A DNA stretch of 64,000 bases from JBBQNY01 sp038255255 (GTDB taxonomy: Bacteria; Pseudomonadota; Gammaproteobacteria; Xanthomonadales; Ahniellaceae), in NCBI GenBank assembly GCA_038255255.1, contig JBBSLL010000005.1:77131-141130 (forward strand). The letters are read 5' to 3'. Below, one piece after another: positions 29,931 through 38,659 of this stretch. A model generated the notes under the pieces. That model saw only the letters and a program-made list of their open reading frames with translations. It made no database searches and had not been told where the DNA came from. The translations under genes were made by a program, and so were the position numbers. Numbering within the stretch: the first letter of the stretch is position 1; each line of letters opens with the position of its first letter.

Positions 29931-30270
29931 ATTTTACGAAGGACCAGTTCGCGCCTGACAGTGGCACTTCTCGTCGCGCTTTCGCGTATCTGTCTCATGC
30001 CAGCCTCCGCACAGGCTGGTAGGGGGGAGTCCCCGTGCGGCCCCGGCGGTCGCCCACCGCCGGGGCTCGCACTTCCGATCGGCCCATTCCGATCGGCCGC
30101 GGTCCCGATCGACGAGTAAAGCGGTAGCGCATGGCCTGCCTCATCGTTGATCACATCACCACGCGTGAGCGTTTGAAGGCGTGCCCCGATCCTGCCCGCC
30201 GCACTGCCTGGTCGACATCGGGAACATTCCCCATGGCCTGCAGCTGCCGTGCGAGTGGCACTGGCCCTCG
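29931..30270. other. Intergenic region with strong hairpins downstream of aceA
   Basis: This 340-base gap lies between convergent aceA and comM. It holds an 11-bp GC hairpin GCCCCGGCGGT-cgccc-ACCGCCGGGGC (30040-30066), a smaller CAGCCT...AGGCTG hairpin (30001-30018) and CGATCGG...CCGATCG (about 30076-30096). None is followed by a clear T tract. The hairpins could stabilise the aceA 3' end or belong to a small RNA. No credible coding frame was seen. Confidence 0.5.
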
Positions 30271-31848
30271 CTAGCGACCGGCCATTCGCGCCTGGTTGAA
30301 GACGGGGGCCGGCATCAGCGCGCGGTCGAGGCGGCGATAACCAATGGCTTCGGCCAGGTGCGTGTCGCCCACATCCGCGGCAGCGGCCAGATCGGCGATG
30401 GTGCGGGCCACGCGCAGGATGCGGTGATAGCCGCGTGCGGACAGTCCGAGTTTTTCGACTGCCCGCTCGAGCAATGCCTGCCCGGTGTCGCTGAGTGCGC
30501 AGTGCAGTTCGATCTCGCGCGACGCGAGCAGCGCGTTGGGTTTGCCGGCGCGCCCGAGTTGCCGCTCGCGCGCGACCACGACGCGTTGCCGCACGCTGGC
30601 GCTGCATTCGACATCGGTACCGTTGCGCAGGTCGGCGTGCGGCAGTCGCGGCACCTCGACGTGCAGGTCGATGCGATCGAGGAGGGGCCCCGAGATGCGG
30701 CTGCGATACCGCTCGATCTGGTCGGGCGTGCAACGGCAGCGTCCGCTCGAGTCTCCCGCGTACCCACAGGGGCAGGGATTCATGGCAGCCACGAGCTGGA
30801 AGCGCGCCGGGAACTCCGCTTGCCGCGCCGCGCGCGAGATGAGGATGCGCCCCGACTCGAGTGGCTCACGCAAGACTTCGAGCACGCGGCGATCGAACTC
30901 GGGAAGTTCATCGAGAAAAAGCACACCCCCGTGCGCGAGTGAGATCTCGCCGGGTCGCGGAACGGACCCGCCTCCGACGAGCGCGACGCCGCTGGCGGAA
31001 TGATGCGGAGCCCGCGTTGGCCGAAGCCCGAACACCGTCGCATCGAAGCCCTGCGCGCTCACGGACGCGATGGCGGCGCATTCCAGTGATGCGGCCTCGT
31101 CGAGCGGCGGCAGGATGCCCGCGAGGCGCTGCGCAAGCATCGTCTTGCCGCTTCCCGGCGGGCCGACCATGATCACGTTGTGCTGCCCGGCAGCCGCCAC
31201 CTCCAGCGCGCGGCGCGCGTGCGACTGGCCGCGTACGTCGGCGAGATCGGGCAGCGCGCGTGGCGATATTCCCGGCATCTCCAGTTCCGACGCGCGCACC
31301 ACGCCAGGGACATCCGCGGCTCCGGCGACGCCGGCTTTGGCGCTGCGCAGCCAGGCGCAGAACGACAGCAGGGAGTCGGCACAATACGCGTGCGCCTCGC
31401 GCACGCGCGCGGCTTCCGCCGCGTTGCTGTCGGGTACCACGATCGAGTGGCCGGCGGCACTCGCGGCAAGAACCGCAGGCAGGACGCCGCGCACTGCTCG
31501 CAACTCGCCGGAAAGCCCCAGCTCGCCCAGTACTTCGGTGTTGCCGAGGCTGGCGGCGGGTAATTGCTGCGACGCGATGAGGATGCCGACGGCGATGGCG
31601 AGGTCGAAGCGGCTGCCTTCCTTCGGGAGGTCCGCAGGCGCCAGTGAGATGGTGATCCTGCTCTGGGGGTATTCGAAACGTGCGTTGAGCAAGGCCGCGC
31701 GTACGCGATCGCGTGCCTCGCGCACTGCCATTTCGGGAAGCCCGACGATGGACGTGCCGGGCAGTCCGCCGCTCAGGTGCACTTCAACGGTTACGAGGGG
31801 TGCGGACACGCCGACCAGCGCGCGCGTCAAGACGCGGGCGAGGCTCAT
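30271..31848 (-). CDS. comM: ComM/YifB-family Mg-chelatase-like AAA+ ATPase
   Basis: This 525-residue protein has an N-terminal Lon-like/ChlI fold (SLARVLTRALVGVSAPLVTVEVHLSGGLPG), Walker A GPPGSGKT (about 219-226), Walker B LFLDELPEF, and a cysteine cluster NPCPCGYAG...CRC that matches the zinc-ribbon-like part of the family. ComM is a hexameric helicase promoting branch migration during natural transformation. ubiK lies upstream on the same strand with a 204-base gap. Confidence 0.9.
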   Translation of the reverse strand: MSLARVLTRALVGVSAPLVTVEVHLSGGLPGTSIVGLPEMAVREARDRVRAALLNARFEYPQSRITISLAPADLPKEGSRFDLAIAVGILIASQQLPAASLGNTEVLGELGLSGELRAVRGVLPAVLAASAAGHSIVVPDSNAAEAARVREAHAYCADSLLSFCAWLRSAKAGVAGAADVPGVVRASELEMPGISPRALPDLADVRGQSHARRALEVAAAGQHNVIMVGPPGSGKTMLAQRLAGILPPLDEAASLECAAIASVSAQGFDATVFGLRPTRAPHHSASGVALVGGGSVPRPGEISLAHGGVLFLDELPEFDRRVLEVLREPLESGRILISRAARQAEFPARFQLVAAMNPCPCGYAGDSSGRCRCTPDQIERYRSRISGPLLDRIDLHVEVPRLPHADLRNGTDVECSASVRQRVVVARERQLGRAGKPNALLASREIELHCALSDTGQALLERAVEKLGLSARGYHRILRVARTIADLAAAADVGDTHLAEAIGYRRLDRALMPAPVFNQARMAGR

Positions 31849-32052
31849 TGCCGGTAAGCAGGGCGCCGCATCCGTGCGGCGTCGGATCGGGCGATCCGCC
31901 GACTCAGCGTCGGGCCCCTTTTGAAACAGTGATGCATCGAGTGGGCGTGGAACCGGTAACTCCGGGCCACCGGAAACCTGCTGGCGCTCGGCAGAAGGCA
32001 GTCAGATCGATTGAGTCCCCTTGATGCGTGCAGCCGATCCATGGCTGCAACC

Positions 32053-32316
32053 TCAACCGGGTTCGCGGTCGAGGCCCAGCGCCGCTGCCAGGGAAGCGAC
32101 GTCGCGTTCGAGTGCTTCGACTTTCTCCCGGGTGCGGAGCAGCACCAGGCGCTGCACGTCGAACTCCTCGCGCGACACCAGGTTCATGCGCGTGAGCCCT
32201 GACTGCAGGACGCTGCGGAAGCTTGCCGCCACGTCTTCCTGCGCGGCGCGGGCGGAAGGCGGCAGCAGGTCGGTGAGACGGCGGGCGAGATCCTCGATGG
32301 CTTGCGGCTGGATCAT
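32053..32316 (-). CDS. ubiK: UbiK accessory factor (BMFP family)
   Basis: This 87-residue protein starts with QAIEDLARRLTDLLP and continues through an amphipathic middle to a C-terminal coiled coil (RTREKVEALERDVASLAAAL). The length and pattern match the BMFP/YqiC family now called UbiK, which binds UbiJ and helps the Ubi complex meet the membrane. ubiJ and ubiB are about 10 kb away in the same window. It lies upstream of comM on the same strand and divergent from the PII gene. Confidence 0.85.
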   Translation of the reverse strand: MIQPQAIEDLARRLTDLLPPSARAAQEDVAASFRSVLQSGLTRMNLVSREEFDVQRLVLLRTREKVEALERDVASLAAALGLDREPG

Positions 32317-32481
32317 GGGGTGACTCCGGTGCGGACGATTGGCACAGTATCCATGCGGCGGCCGGAAAGCGTGATCAAAACACCCCCGCGGGAGGTATGA
32401 GATTTCGCACGTCCTGTGAAACGAGCCTGGTCCACGGTCAGGCGTGCGACAAGCGAACTGTTCGACTCCGCCGCGTCCTTC

Positions 32482-32487
32482 TATAGT
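32482..32487 (+). promoter_or_regulatory. -10-like TATAGT upstream of the PII gene
   Basis: TATAGT lies 31 bases before ATG 32519. The -35 is unclear (TTCGAC at 32461 with a short 15-base spacer). I did not find a good sigma-54 type GG/GC pair in the 32317-32518 divergent gap. Confidence 0.35.
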
Positions 32488-32518
32488 CGACGGAAGTCAC
32501 GAACCTCAGACAGCACAT

Positions 32519-32857
32519 ATGAAAATGGTGGTCGCAGTCATCAAGCCGTTCAAGCTGGACGATGTGCGCGAAGCGCTGGCCGAAGTCGGCGTGCAGGGCA
32601 TCACGGTCAGCGAGGTCAAGGGCTTCGGGCGGCAGAAGGGTCACGCGGAGCTTTATCGCGGCGCCGAGTACGTGGTCGACTTCCTGCCCAAAATCAAGAT
32701 CGAGGCAGCGGTTGCCGATGGCGACGTCGAGCGCACCATCGAGGCGATCGTCAACGCGGCGAACACCGGCAAGATCGGCGATGGCAAGATCTTCGTGTAC
32801 CCGCTCGAGCGCGTGATCCGCATCCGCACCGGCGAGCTCGACGGCGACGCGCTGTAG
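32519..32857 (+). CDS. glnK: PII nitrogen-regulatory protein (GlnB/GlnK)
   Basis: This 112-residue PII protein starts KMVVAVIKPFKLDDVREAL. The T-loop has the uridylylation site in AELYRGAEYVVDFLPK; the B-loop is NTGKIGDGKIFV and the C-terminal signature VIRIRTGE is present. It reports 2-oxoglutarate and energy state to glutamine synthetase control and, if GlnK, to AmtB. No amtB follows in this window, so the choice between GlnK and GlnB is open; KMV near the N-terminus is more GlnK-like. Confidence 0.9.
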   Translation: MKMVVAVIKPFKLDDVREALAEVGVQGITVSEVKGFGRQKGHAELYRGAEYVVDFLPKIKIEAAVADGDVERTIEAIVNAANTGKIGDGKIFVYPLERVIRIRTGELDGDAL

Positions 32858-33086
32858 GGCGTCGACGCTGAAAACCTGCGCCTGTAGAGCGCGGCCCAGC
32901 ACGCGCCGCGACGTCACTGCCGCGCCGGGAACCGCTGTGAATACGTCCCTGTACGCTGCGAGGGCGACATCCCTGTCGCCCATGCTTCCCGGCACGGCAG
33001 CGCCGCCCCGTCGCCACGAACCTCCTTGTAAACGCCAATGAGCCCTGTCCGGGACGCTGCAGGACGAAGCGGCGATAGGTTCGGGT

Positions 33087-33158
33087 GGCGGAAGGTGGGA
33101 TCGCCTTGCCGCAGGATAAAAGGCTTCACCCGGAGGCAAGGCGATACCGCCTTTCGCC
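33087..33158. repeat. Long imperfect palindrome, 24-base arms
   Basis: The left arm GGCGGAAGG...CGCCTTGCC and right arm GGCAAGGCG...CTTTCGCC pair over 24 bases with about three mismatches around a 24-base loop. A further partial copy, GCGAAGGCGATCCCG, follows at 33164-33178. It does not share the REP core or the GGGGTCAGAGTCA core. Confidence 0.7.
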
Positions 33159-33200
33159 ACTATGCGAAGGCGATCCCGAATGCCGCGATTGTCGCGGTGC

Positions 33201-33223
33201 AGCCGAGCACAGCTCGGCTCTAC
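33201..33223 (-). repeat. GTAG-type REP, inverse copy
   Basis: Read on the minus strand this is GTAGAGCCGAGCTG followed by TGCTCGGCT. It differs at one base from the copies at 23792-23814 and 38608-38630. Confidence 0.8.
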
Positions 33224-33252
33224 AGAGACGTGCGCGGCGAGTTACACCACAA

Positions 33253-34110
33253 TCAGTCGCCGAGCGCGGCGCGCATGAACTCGGGCGAGGCGAGCGCCGC
33301 GCGGTGGATGTCTGCGTTGTAGTAGCGCGTCGGAAAGCCCTTGGTCTGCGCGCCGCGTTCGCGGAACGAACCGAGCTCGATGCCCTTGCGCGCCATCGTG
33401 CAGCTCCACCAGCCGGTCGGATAGCACGGCTGCGGGAAAGGCAGCGTGCGCATCGCCGAGAAGCCGGCGGCCTTCATCGCGGAGCGCATCGCCTTGATCA
33501 AATCGAGATGCACGAGCGGCGATTCGCTCTGCTGCACGAGGATGCCACCGTTGCGCAGCGCGCGCAGGCAGCTCTCGTAGAAACTCTGGTTGAACAGGCC
33601 TTCCGCCGGACCGATAGGATCGGTCGAGTCGACGATCACCACATCGATGGACTCCGCATCGAGGTCGCGCATGTACTTGATGCCGTCGTCGAACAGCAGC
33701 TGCGCGCGGGGGTCGCCATTGGCTTCGCAGAGCTCCGGGAAATACTGCTCGGCGAGGCGCGTGACGCGCTCGTCGATCTCGACCTGGACCGCCGACTCGA
33801 CTTCCTCATGGCGCAGCACCTCGCGCAAGGTGCCGCAGTCGCCGCCGCCGATCACCACCACGCGCTTGGCGCGCGGGTGCGTGAAGAGGGCGGGGTGCGA
33901 CATCATCTCGTGGTACAGGAAGTTGTCGCGCGAAGTCAGCATCACGCAGCCGTCGATCACCATGAGGTTGCCCCAATCGGTGGTCGAATGGATCTCGATG
34001 GTCTGGAACGGTGTCTTCTCCGCGTGCAGTCGCTCGCGGGTGCGGAACGAGATGGCGGAGCCGGACGCGAGGTGCGCCTCGGAGAACCACTGGCCTTCGA
34101 GCTGGGACAT
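33253..34110 (-). CDS. speE: Spermidine synthase (polyamine aminopropyltransferase)
   Basis: This 285-residue protein has the N-terminal beta-strand domain with the Gln/Glu-rich start, then VVVIGGGDCGTLREVLRH (decarboxylated-SAM binding), VEIDERV, and the catalytic Asp in VDSTDPIGPAEGLF (about 155-168). It transfers an aminopropyl group to putrescine. It is divergent from speA with 178 bases between, so arginine-derived putrescine and spermidine synthesis are encoded side by side. speD, needed for the aminopropyl donor, is not in the window. Confidence 0.95.
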   Translation of the reverse strand: MSQLEGQWFSEAHLASGSAISFRTRERLHAEKTPFQTIEIHSTTDWGNLMVIDGCVMLTSRDNFLYHEMMSHPALFTHPRAKRVVVIGGGDCGTLREVLRHEEVESAVQVEIDERVTRLAEQYFPELCEANGDPRAQLLFDDGIKYMRDLDAESIDVVIVDSTDPIGPAEGLFNQSFYESCLRALRNGGILVQQSESPLVHLDLIKAMRSAMKAAGFSAMRTLPFPQPCYPTGWWSCTMARKGIELGSFRERGAQTKGFPTRYYNADIHRAALASPEFMRAALGD

Positions 34111-34256
34111 TGGGAGTGCGGTTCGCGTCGTGATCGGGCCGCGATTCTATCCGAGGGCGGCGCACCCCCGGCGTGAATGCAGGAGCTGCACGAAGCGGAA
34201 TCGCCTGTTTGTGCCCCGACGCGGTGCTTCCCGGAGAACACGTACCCCGGGGTCGC

Positions 34257-34262
34257 TACAAT
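34257..34262 (+). promoter_or_regulatory. -10-like TACAAT upstream of speA
   Basis: TACAAT ends 26 bases before ATG 34289, and GGGCGGG lies between them as a possible ribosome-binding site. No clear -35 was found at 16-18 bases. Confidence 0.35.
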
Positions 34263-34288
34263 GCGGCTCTTTTTGGGCGGGCCGACGC

Positions 34289-36178
34289 ATGAGCGGTTGG
34301 AACATCGAACGCGCGCGCCATACCTACTCGATCGCCCACTGGTCTTCGGGCTATTTCGACGTGGCCGAGGACGGCCGCGTGGTGGCGCGGGTGGGCGGCC
34401 ACGAGGCGGCGAGCGTGGCGCTCGCCGACGTTGCCGGGGCGGCGGAAGCGCGCGGCCTGAAGCTGCCGCTGCTGGTGCGCTTTTCCGACGTGCTCGGCGA
34501 TCGCGTCGCGAGGCTGCAGGACGCATTCGGAACGGCCATGCGCGAGTGGGAGTATGGCGGCAGCTACACCGCGATCTATCCGATCAAGGTCAACCAGCAC
34601 GCGAGCGTCGCGGGTGAACTCGTCGAGCGGGGCGGTGCCGGCTTTGGCCTCGAGGCCGGCTCGAAGCCGGAACTCGTCGCAGTGCTGGCGCTGGCCAAGC
34701 CGGGCAGCATCGTGATCTGCAACGGTTACAAGGATCGCGAGTACCTGCGCCTGGCGCTCATCGGCATCAAGCTCGGGCTGCGCGTCTTCATCGTGATCGA
34801 GAAGCCGGGCGAAGCGCGCATGGCACTCGAGGAGGCAGCCAGCCTGGGCGTCACGCCGCTGTTCGGCGCGCGCATGCGGCTTGCCAGCATCGGCGCCGGA
34901 AAGTGGCAGAACACCGGTGGCGACAAAGCGAAGTTCGGACTCAATCCGCGCCAGCTGCTCGATCTCATCGCGGAACTGCGCGCGGCGGACCGGCTCCACT
35001 GCCTGAAGCTCCTGCACTTCCACATGGGTTCGCAGATCTCCAACGTGCGCGACATCGCCGGCGGCATGCGCGAGGCCACGCGCTATTTCGTCGAGCTCGC
35101 GCAGGACGGCATCGGCATCGAGTTCATGGACGTCGGTGGTGGCCTGGGCATCGACTACGAAGGCACCCGCTCGCGCAGCGAGTGTTCGATCAACTACAGC
35201 CTTGCGCAGTACGCGGGCACCATCGTCGCGCCGCTGGCCGAGGCCTGCGCGCAACATGGACTGATCCCGCCGACGATCCTGACCGAAGCCGGTCGCGCGA
35301 TGACCGCTCATCATGCGGTGCTGATCGCGAACGTCAGTGCGGTGGAGCGCGCGCCCGAAGGCGCGATCAGCGTGGGGCACGACGCCGAGGCCGCGTCGAT
35401 TCGCCACCTGCGCGAGATCATCGAGGAGATCGATGCGCGCCCGCCGATGGAGTTGTACGAGGAGGCCAAGCACCATGTCGCGGAAGGCCAGTCGCTGTTC
35501 GCGCTGGGTGGGCTCGATCTCGCGCAACGCGCGACGCTGGACGATCTCTTCTTCGCAATCGCCAATGCGGTGCGCAAGCGCCTGCGCACCGATGAGCGCA
35601 CGCACCGTCAGACGCTGGACGAACTCAATGAGAAGCTGGTCGACAAATACTTCGTCAACTTTTCCCTGTTCCAGTCGATCCCCGACGTGTGGGCCATCGA
35701 CCAGGTGTTCCCGATCATGCCGATCGCGGGGCTCGACCGCGAACCCGACCGGCACGGCGTGATCGCGGACCTGACCTGCGATTCGGACGGTCGCATCGAC
35801 CAGTACGTCGATTCACAAGGGCTCGACAGCAGCCTGCCGCTGCACGCGCCGCAACCCGGCGAGTCGTACCGGCTCGGCATTTTCCTCATCGGCGCGTACC
35901 AGGAGACGCTGGGCGACATCCACAACCTGTTCGGCGATACGGATTCGGTCGACGTGCGGATGACCGCCACGGGATTCGTGCTCGAGCATGCGCGGCGCGG
36001 CGACACCTCCGACCGCCTGCTCGGCTATGTCGGCTACGACGCCAACGACCTGCGCCTGCGCTTCTCGCGCAAGCTCACTGCCGCGGCGTTGACGCGTGAG
36101 GAAACCGAGCGCGTGCGCGGCGCACTGGAAACCGGATTGACGGGTTACACCTACCTCGAGGACACGCTGCATGAGTGA
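34289..36178 (+). CDS. speA: Biosynthetic arginine decarboxylase
   Basis: The protein has 629 residues from ATG 34289; the frame is open upstream but only antisense to speE. It is a fold-III PLP enzyme: the PLP lysine is in AIYPIKVNQ (about residue 96), the His stacking region is LLHFHMGSQISN, the Gly-rich phosphate loop is FMDVGGGLGIDYEG, and the C-terminal active-site cysteine region is VIADLTCDSDGRID. It converts arginine to agmatine, the first step to putrescine. Length and motifs are normal for SpeA. Confidence 0.96.
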   Translation: MSGWNIERARHTYSIAHWSSGYFDVAEDGRVVARVGGHEAASVALADVAGAAEARGLKLPLLVRFSDVLGDRVARLQDAFGTAMREWEYGGSYTAIYPIKVNQHASVAGELVERGGAGFGLEAGSKPELVAVLALAKPGSIVICNGYKDREYLRLALIGIKLGLRVFIVIEKPGEARMALEEAASLGVTPLFGARMRLASIGAGKWQNTGGDKAKFGLNPRQLLDLIAELRAADRLHCLKLLHFHMGSQISNVRDIAGGMREATRYFVELAQDGIGIEFMDVGGGLGIDYEGTRSRSECSINYSLAQYAGTIVAPLAEACAQHGLIPPTILTEAGRAMTAHHAVLIANVSAVERAPEGAISVGHDAEAASIRHLREIIEEIDARPPMELYEEAKHHVAEGQSLFALGGLDLAQRATLDDLFFAIANAVRKRLRTDERTHRQTLDELNEKLVDKYFVNFSLFQSIPDVWAIDQVFPIMPIAGLDREPDRHGVIADLTCDSDGRIDQYVDSQGLDSSLPLHAPQPGESYRLGIFLIGAYQETLGDIHNLFGDTDSVDVRMTATGFVLEHARRGDTSDRLLGYVGYDANDLRLRFSRKLTAAALTREETERVRGALETGLTGYTYLEDTLHE

Positions 36179-36268
36179 GTCGGGGCTTTCGCGCGGCACT
36201 GCCGCGCGCCGGCGAACGCACAGCCATGGATGGCTGGGCCAGCGCTCGGCACCAGGGATGGTTCGCCC

Positions 36269-37147
36269 ATGAGCGCGCTGCCAGCAAATGCGGGTTTCAT
36301 CGGGCTCGGCGCGATGGGCGAACACATGGCCCGCCACCTCGCCCGCAATGGTGTCCTGTGTGCTGTCTCCAACCGCACGCACCGCAAAGCCGTTGCCCTC
36401 GGGGATGAGCTCGGCGTGGCATCGATCATCGATCTCGCCGACGTGTCGAGTCGCTGTACTTTCGTTTTCTCCTGCGTGTCGGCGGACGCCGACGTGCTCG
36501 AGATCGCGACCGGGCTTGCGCGCCACGCGCCGCCCGGATTCGTGCTCGTCGATTCATCGACCGTGGCGCCCGCCACGGCGCGCCGGTGCGCGGAGATCCT
36601 GCGCGAAGTCGGCGCGGACTTCGTCGATGCGCCCGTTTCCGGCGGCGTCGAGGGCGCGCGCAATGGCAGTTTGTCCGTGATGGCGGGCGGTGAATCCGTG
36701 ACGATTGACCGCGTGCGTCCGCTGCTGCGCTGCTTCGCGACGCGCGTCACTCACATGGGGCCGGTCGGCAACGGCCAGGCCACCAAGGCGGTCAACCAGG
36801 TGCTGGTCGCAGGCATCGCCCAAGGCGTTTGCGAAGGACTGGCGCTCGGGGACGCCCTGGGACTGGATCGCGAAAGCCTGCTGGCCACGCTAAGCGCCGG
36901 CGCCGCGGGATGCTGGTTCCTCGACAAGCGCGGCGCGAGCATGCTCGAGGGCCGTTACGACACCGGCTTCAAGTCGTCGCTGCTGCACAAGGACCTCGGC
37001 ATCGTCGCCGACCTCGCCGCCGCCGCCGGCACGTCCGACGCGGTGATCCGCCAGTCCCGCGAGGACTACGCCGCGCTGGTCGCGGCCGGCTTCGGCGACG
37101 AGGACATCTCCGCGCTGTTCCGCCGCAAACAGCGAGCGATCTCATGA
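36269..37147 (+). CDS. Beta-hydroxyacid dehydrogenase (3-hydroxyisobutyrate dehydrogenase family)
   Basis: The protein has 292 residues from ATG 36269, preceded by AGGGATGG; an in-frame ATG at 36230 lacks this. It has the Rossmann motif GFIGLGAMGEHMARHLARNG, the substrate motif FVDAPVSGGVEGARNGSLSVM, and catalytic Lys in GNGQATKAVNQVL; the C-terminal helix includes LLHKDLGIV. It oxidises a beta-hydroxyacid or reduces a semialdehyde with NAD(P). Members include HIBADH, GarR and GLYR. The exact substrate is unknown. It follows speA by 90 bases and might be co-transcribed. Confidence 0.85.
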   Translation: MSALPANAGFIGLGAMGEHMARHLARNGVLCAVSNRTHRKAVALGDELGVASIIDLADVSSRCTFVFSCVSADADVLEIATGLARHAPPGFVLVDSSTVAPATARRCAEILREVGADFVDAPVSGGVEGARNGSLSVMAGGESVTIDRVRPLLRCFATRVTHMGPVGNGQATKAVNQVLVAGIAQGVCEGLALGDALGLDRESLLATLSAGAAGCWFLDKRGASMLEGRYDTGFKSSLLHKDLGIVADLAAAAGTSDAVIRQSREDYAALVAAGFGDEDISALFRRKQRAIS

Positions 37148-37255
37148 ACCCATGCGATGGCGGTTGTCACGCGATTGCGGCACCTGTCACACACGCTTAA
37201 TGCCCTTGGCAGTTAGCTACCCGATTGCGCAGTGCCCTCCCAATGGAGTTCCGCC

Positions 37256-38590
37256 ATGAACATTCGTAAAAGCTTGTGCAGCGCGCTCGCCAGCGTGGCC
37301 CTGCTTTGCGGCGCCGTGCAGGCGCAGACCACGCCGGCCGACCTCACGCTGACGAACCTCAATGTCACGGGTGTTTCGCAGCCGATTGCCGTTGCGCAAC
37401 CGGTTGATGGCAGCGGACGACTTTTCATCGTCTCGCGGACCGGGGGGATCTTCATTTATCGCGATGGCGCCATCCAGGCCACGCCCTTCCTCACGGTTCC
37501 AGTCAGTACGGGAAGTGAGCAAGGCCTGCTGGGTCTTGCGTTCCACCCGAACTTCGCGAGCAACGGCCGGTTCTTTGTCCAGCACACGCGGGCGGCCGGG
37601 GGAAGCAATATCGGCCCATCGGCCGACCAGCTGACCGTCGAGTATCGGGTGTCCGCAGGCAACCCGGATGTCGCCGACCCCGCTACGAGGACCGTGATCC
37701 TCACGATCGGTGACATGGCAGGCAACCACAATGGTGGCGATATCCACTTTGGCGTGGACGGTTACCTCTACGTGTCACAGGGTGACGGCGGTCCCCAGAA
37801 CAATCCGCATGGATTTGCGGAGTGCCTGTGGCGCAAGCCGGCCGACAACATCCGGGGGAACTGCTCTCCGGCTGCGCCGCCCACGGTCAACTACGCGCTG
37901 CTCGGCAAGATCCTGCGCATCGACGTCGACGGCACCACCGCGAACGCCAGCGCCGAGATGTGCGGCGTCGCCACCGGCGCTGCCGCCAACTACCGCGTTC
38001 CGCCCGACAATCCGCACACCGGTACCAGCAATACGTGCGACGAGATTTACCATGTCGGCCTGCGCAATCCCTTCCGCTTCAGCTTCGATCGCGCCACCAA
38101 TGACATGTGGATCGCGGACGTCGGTCAAAACGTCTGGGAAGAGCTCGACCTGATCGCGTCGGGCAGTGGACCGCAGAACCTCGGCTGGAGCACCTGCGAG
38201 GGTCGCCAGACGTTTCCCGGAGGTGCTGCGGACACGTGCAGCTTCGGTTTGTTGCCGGTGCTGAATTACGCGCACGCGTCAGGCCGCTGCTCGGTGACCG
38301 GTGGTTACCGCTACCGGGGCCCGATTGCGCCTTTCCGCGGTACTTATGTGTATGCCGATTACTGCTCGCGGGAGATCTTTTTCGGGCGTCCCGATTCCAG
38401 TTCGGCGACCGGCTGGGGCCAGACGCGCTGGGAGAGTGCTCCGGGTACCCCCGTGCTTGCAGCCGGCAACCCGATTGGTTTCGGAGTAGACGCAGCGGGC
38501 AACCTGTACCTCACCGTGCAGTCCGGGGCGGTCTACCGCTTCACCAGCGCAAGCTTCGCCGACGTGATTTTCGACAACGGCTTCGAATAG
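37256..38590 (+). CDS. Secreted PQQ-type sugar dehydrogenase propeller with NGFE tail
   Basis: The protein has 444 residues from ATG 37256 with GGAG seven bases upstream. A signal peptide (ALASVALLCGAVQAQ) is followed by a glucose/sorbosone dehydrogenase-type six-bladed propeller: GSGRLFIVSRTGGIF, LLGLAFHPNF, MAGNHNGGDIHFG, EIYHVGLRNPFRFSFD, DVGQNVWEE. The HNGG and LRNPFRFSFD signatures are typical of soluble PQQ-type enzymes. It ends FADVIFDNGFE, the third GFE tail in this window. The substrate is unknown and PQQ dependence is inferred from family. Confidence 0.8.
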   Translation: MNIRKSLCSALASVALLCGAVQAQTTPADLTLTNLNVTGVSQPIAVAQPVDGSGRLFIVSRTGGIFIYRDGAIQATPFLTVPVSTGSEQGLLGLAFHPNFASNGRFFVQHTRAAGGSNIGPSADQLTVEYRVSAGNPDVADPATRTVILTIGDMAGNHNGGDIHFGVDGYLYVSQGDGGPQNNPHGFAECLWRKPADNIRGNCSPAAPPTVNYALLGKILRIDVDGTTANASAEMCGVATGAAANYRVPPDNPHTGTSNTCDEIYHVGLRNPFRFSFDRATNDMWIADVGQNVWEELDLIASGSGPQNLGWSTCEGRQTFPGGAADTCSFGLLPVLNYAHASGRCSVTGGYRYRGPIAPFRGTYVYADYCSREIFFGRPDSSSATGWGQTRWESAPGTPVLAAGNPIGFGVDAAGNLYLTVQSGAVYRFTSASFADVIFDNGFE

Positions 38591-38607
38591 GAAGCCGCAG
38601 CGACTTC

Positions 38608-38630
38608 GTAGAGCCGAGCTGCGCTCGGCT
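38608..38630 (+). repeat. GTAG-type REP
   Basis: The 23-base palindrome GTAGAGCCGAGC...TCGGCT is identical to 23792-23814. It sits in the 69-base gap between two convergent genes. Confidence 0.85.
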
Positions 38631-38659
38631 CATGGATGTGCGGGGCGCCCCTGGGGTTG

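Larger units (their letters stand above)
32858..33252. other. Repeat-rich gap between convergent glnK and speE
   Basis: The 395-base gap contains three palindromes: GGGCGAC-atccct-GTCGCCC (32962-32981), a long one with 24-base arms 33087-33110 and 33135-33158 (three mismatches, 24-base loop), and a GTAG-type REP (33201-33223, inverse orientation). No coding frame of quality is present on either strand. Confidence 0.7.

Noticed and set aside
32317..32518. A sigma-54 promoter for the PII gene (TGGCAC at about 32340).
   Set aside because: The GC element is not at the required spacing from GG, so the match fails.
33085..34176. A 363-codon plus-strand frame opposite speE.
   Set aside because: The speE motifs on the minus strand are unmistakable; the plus-strand product is a low-complexity shadow.
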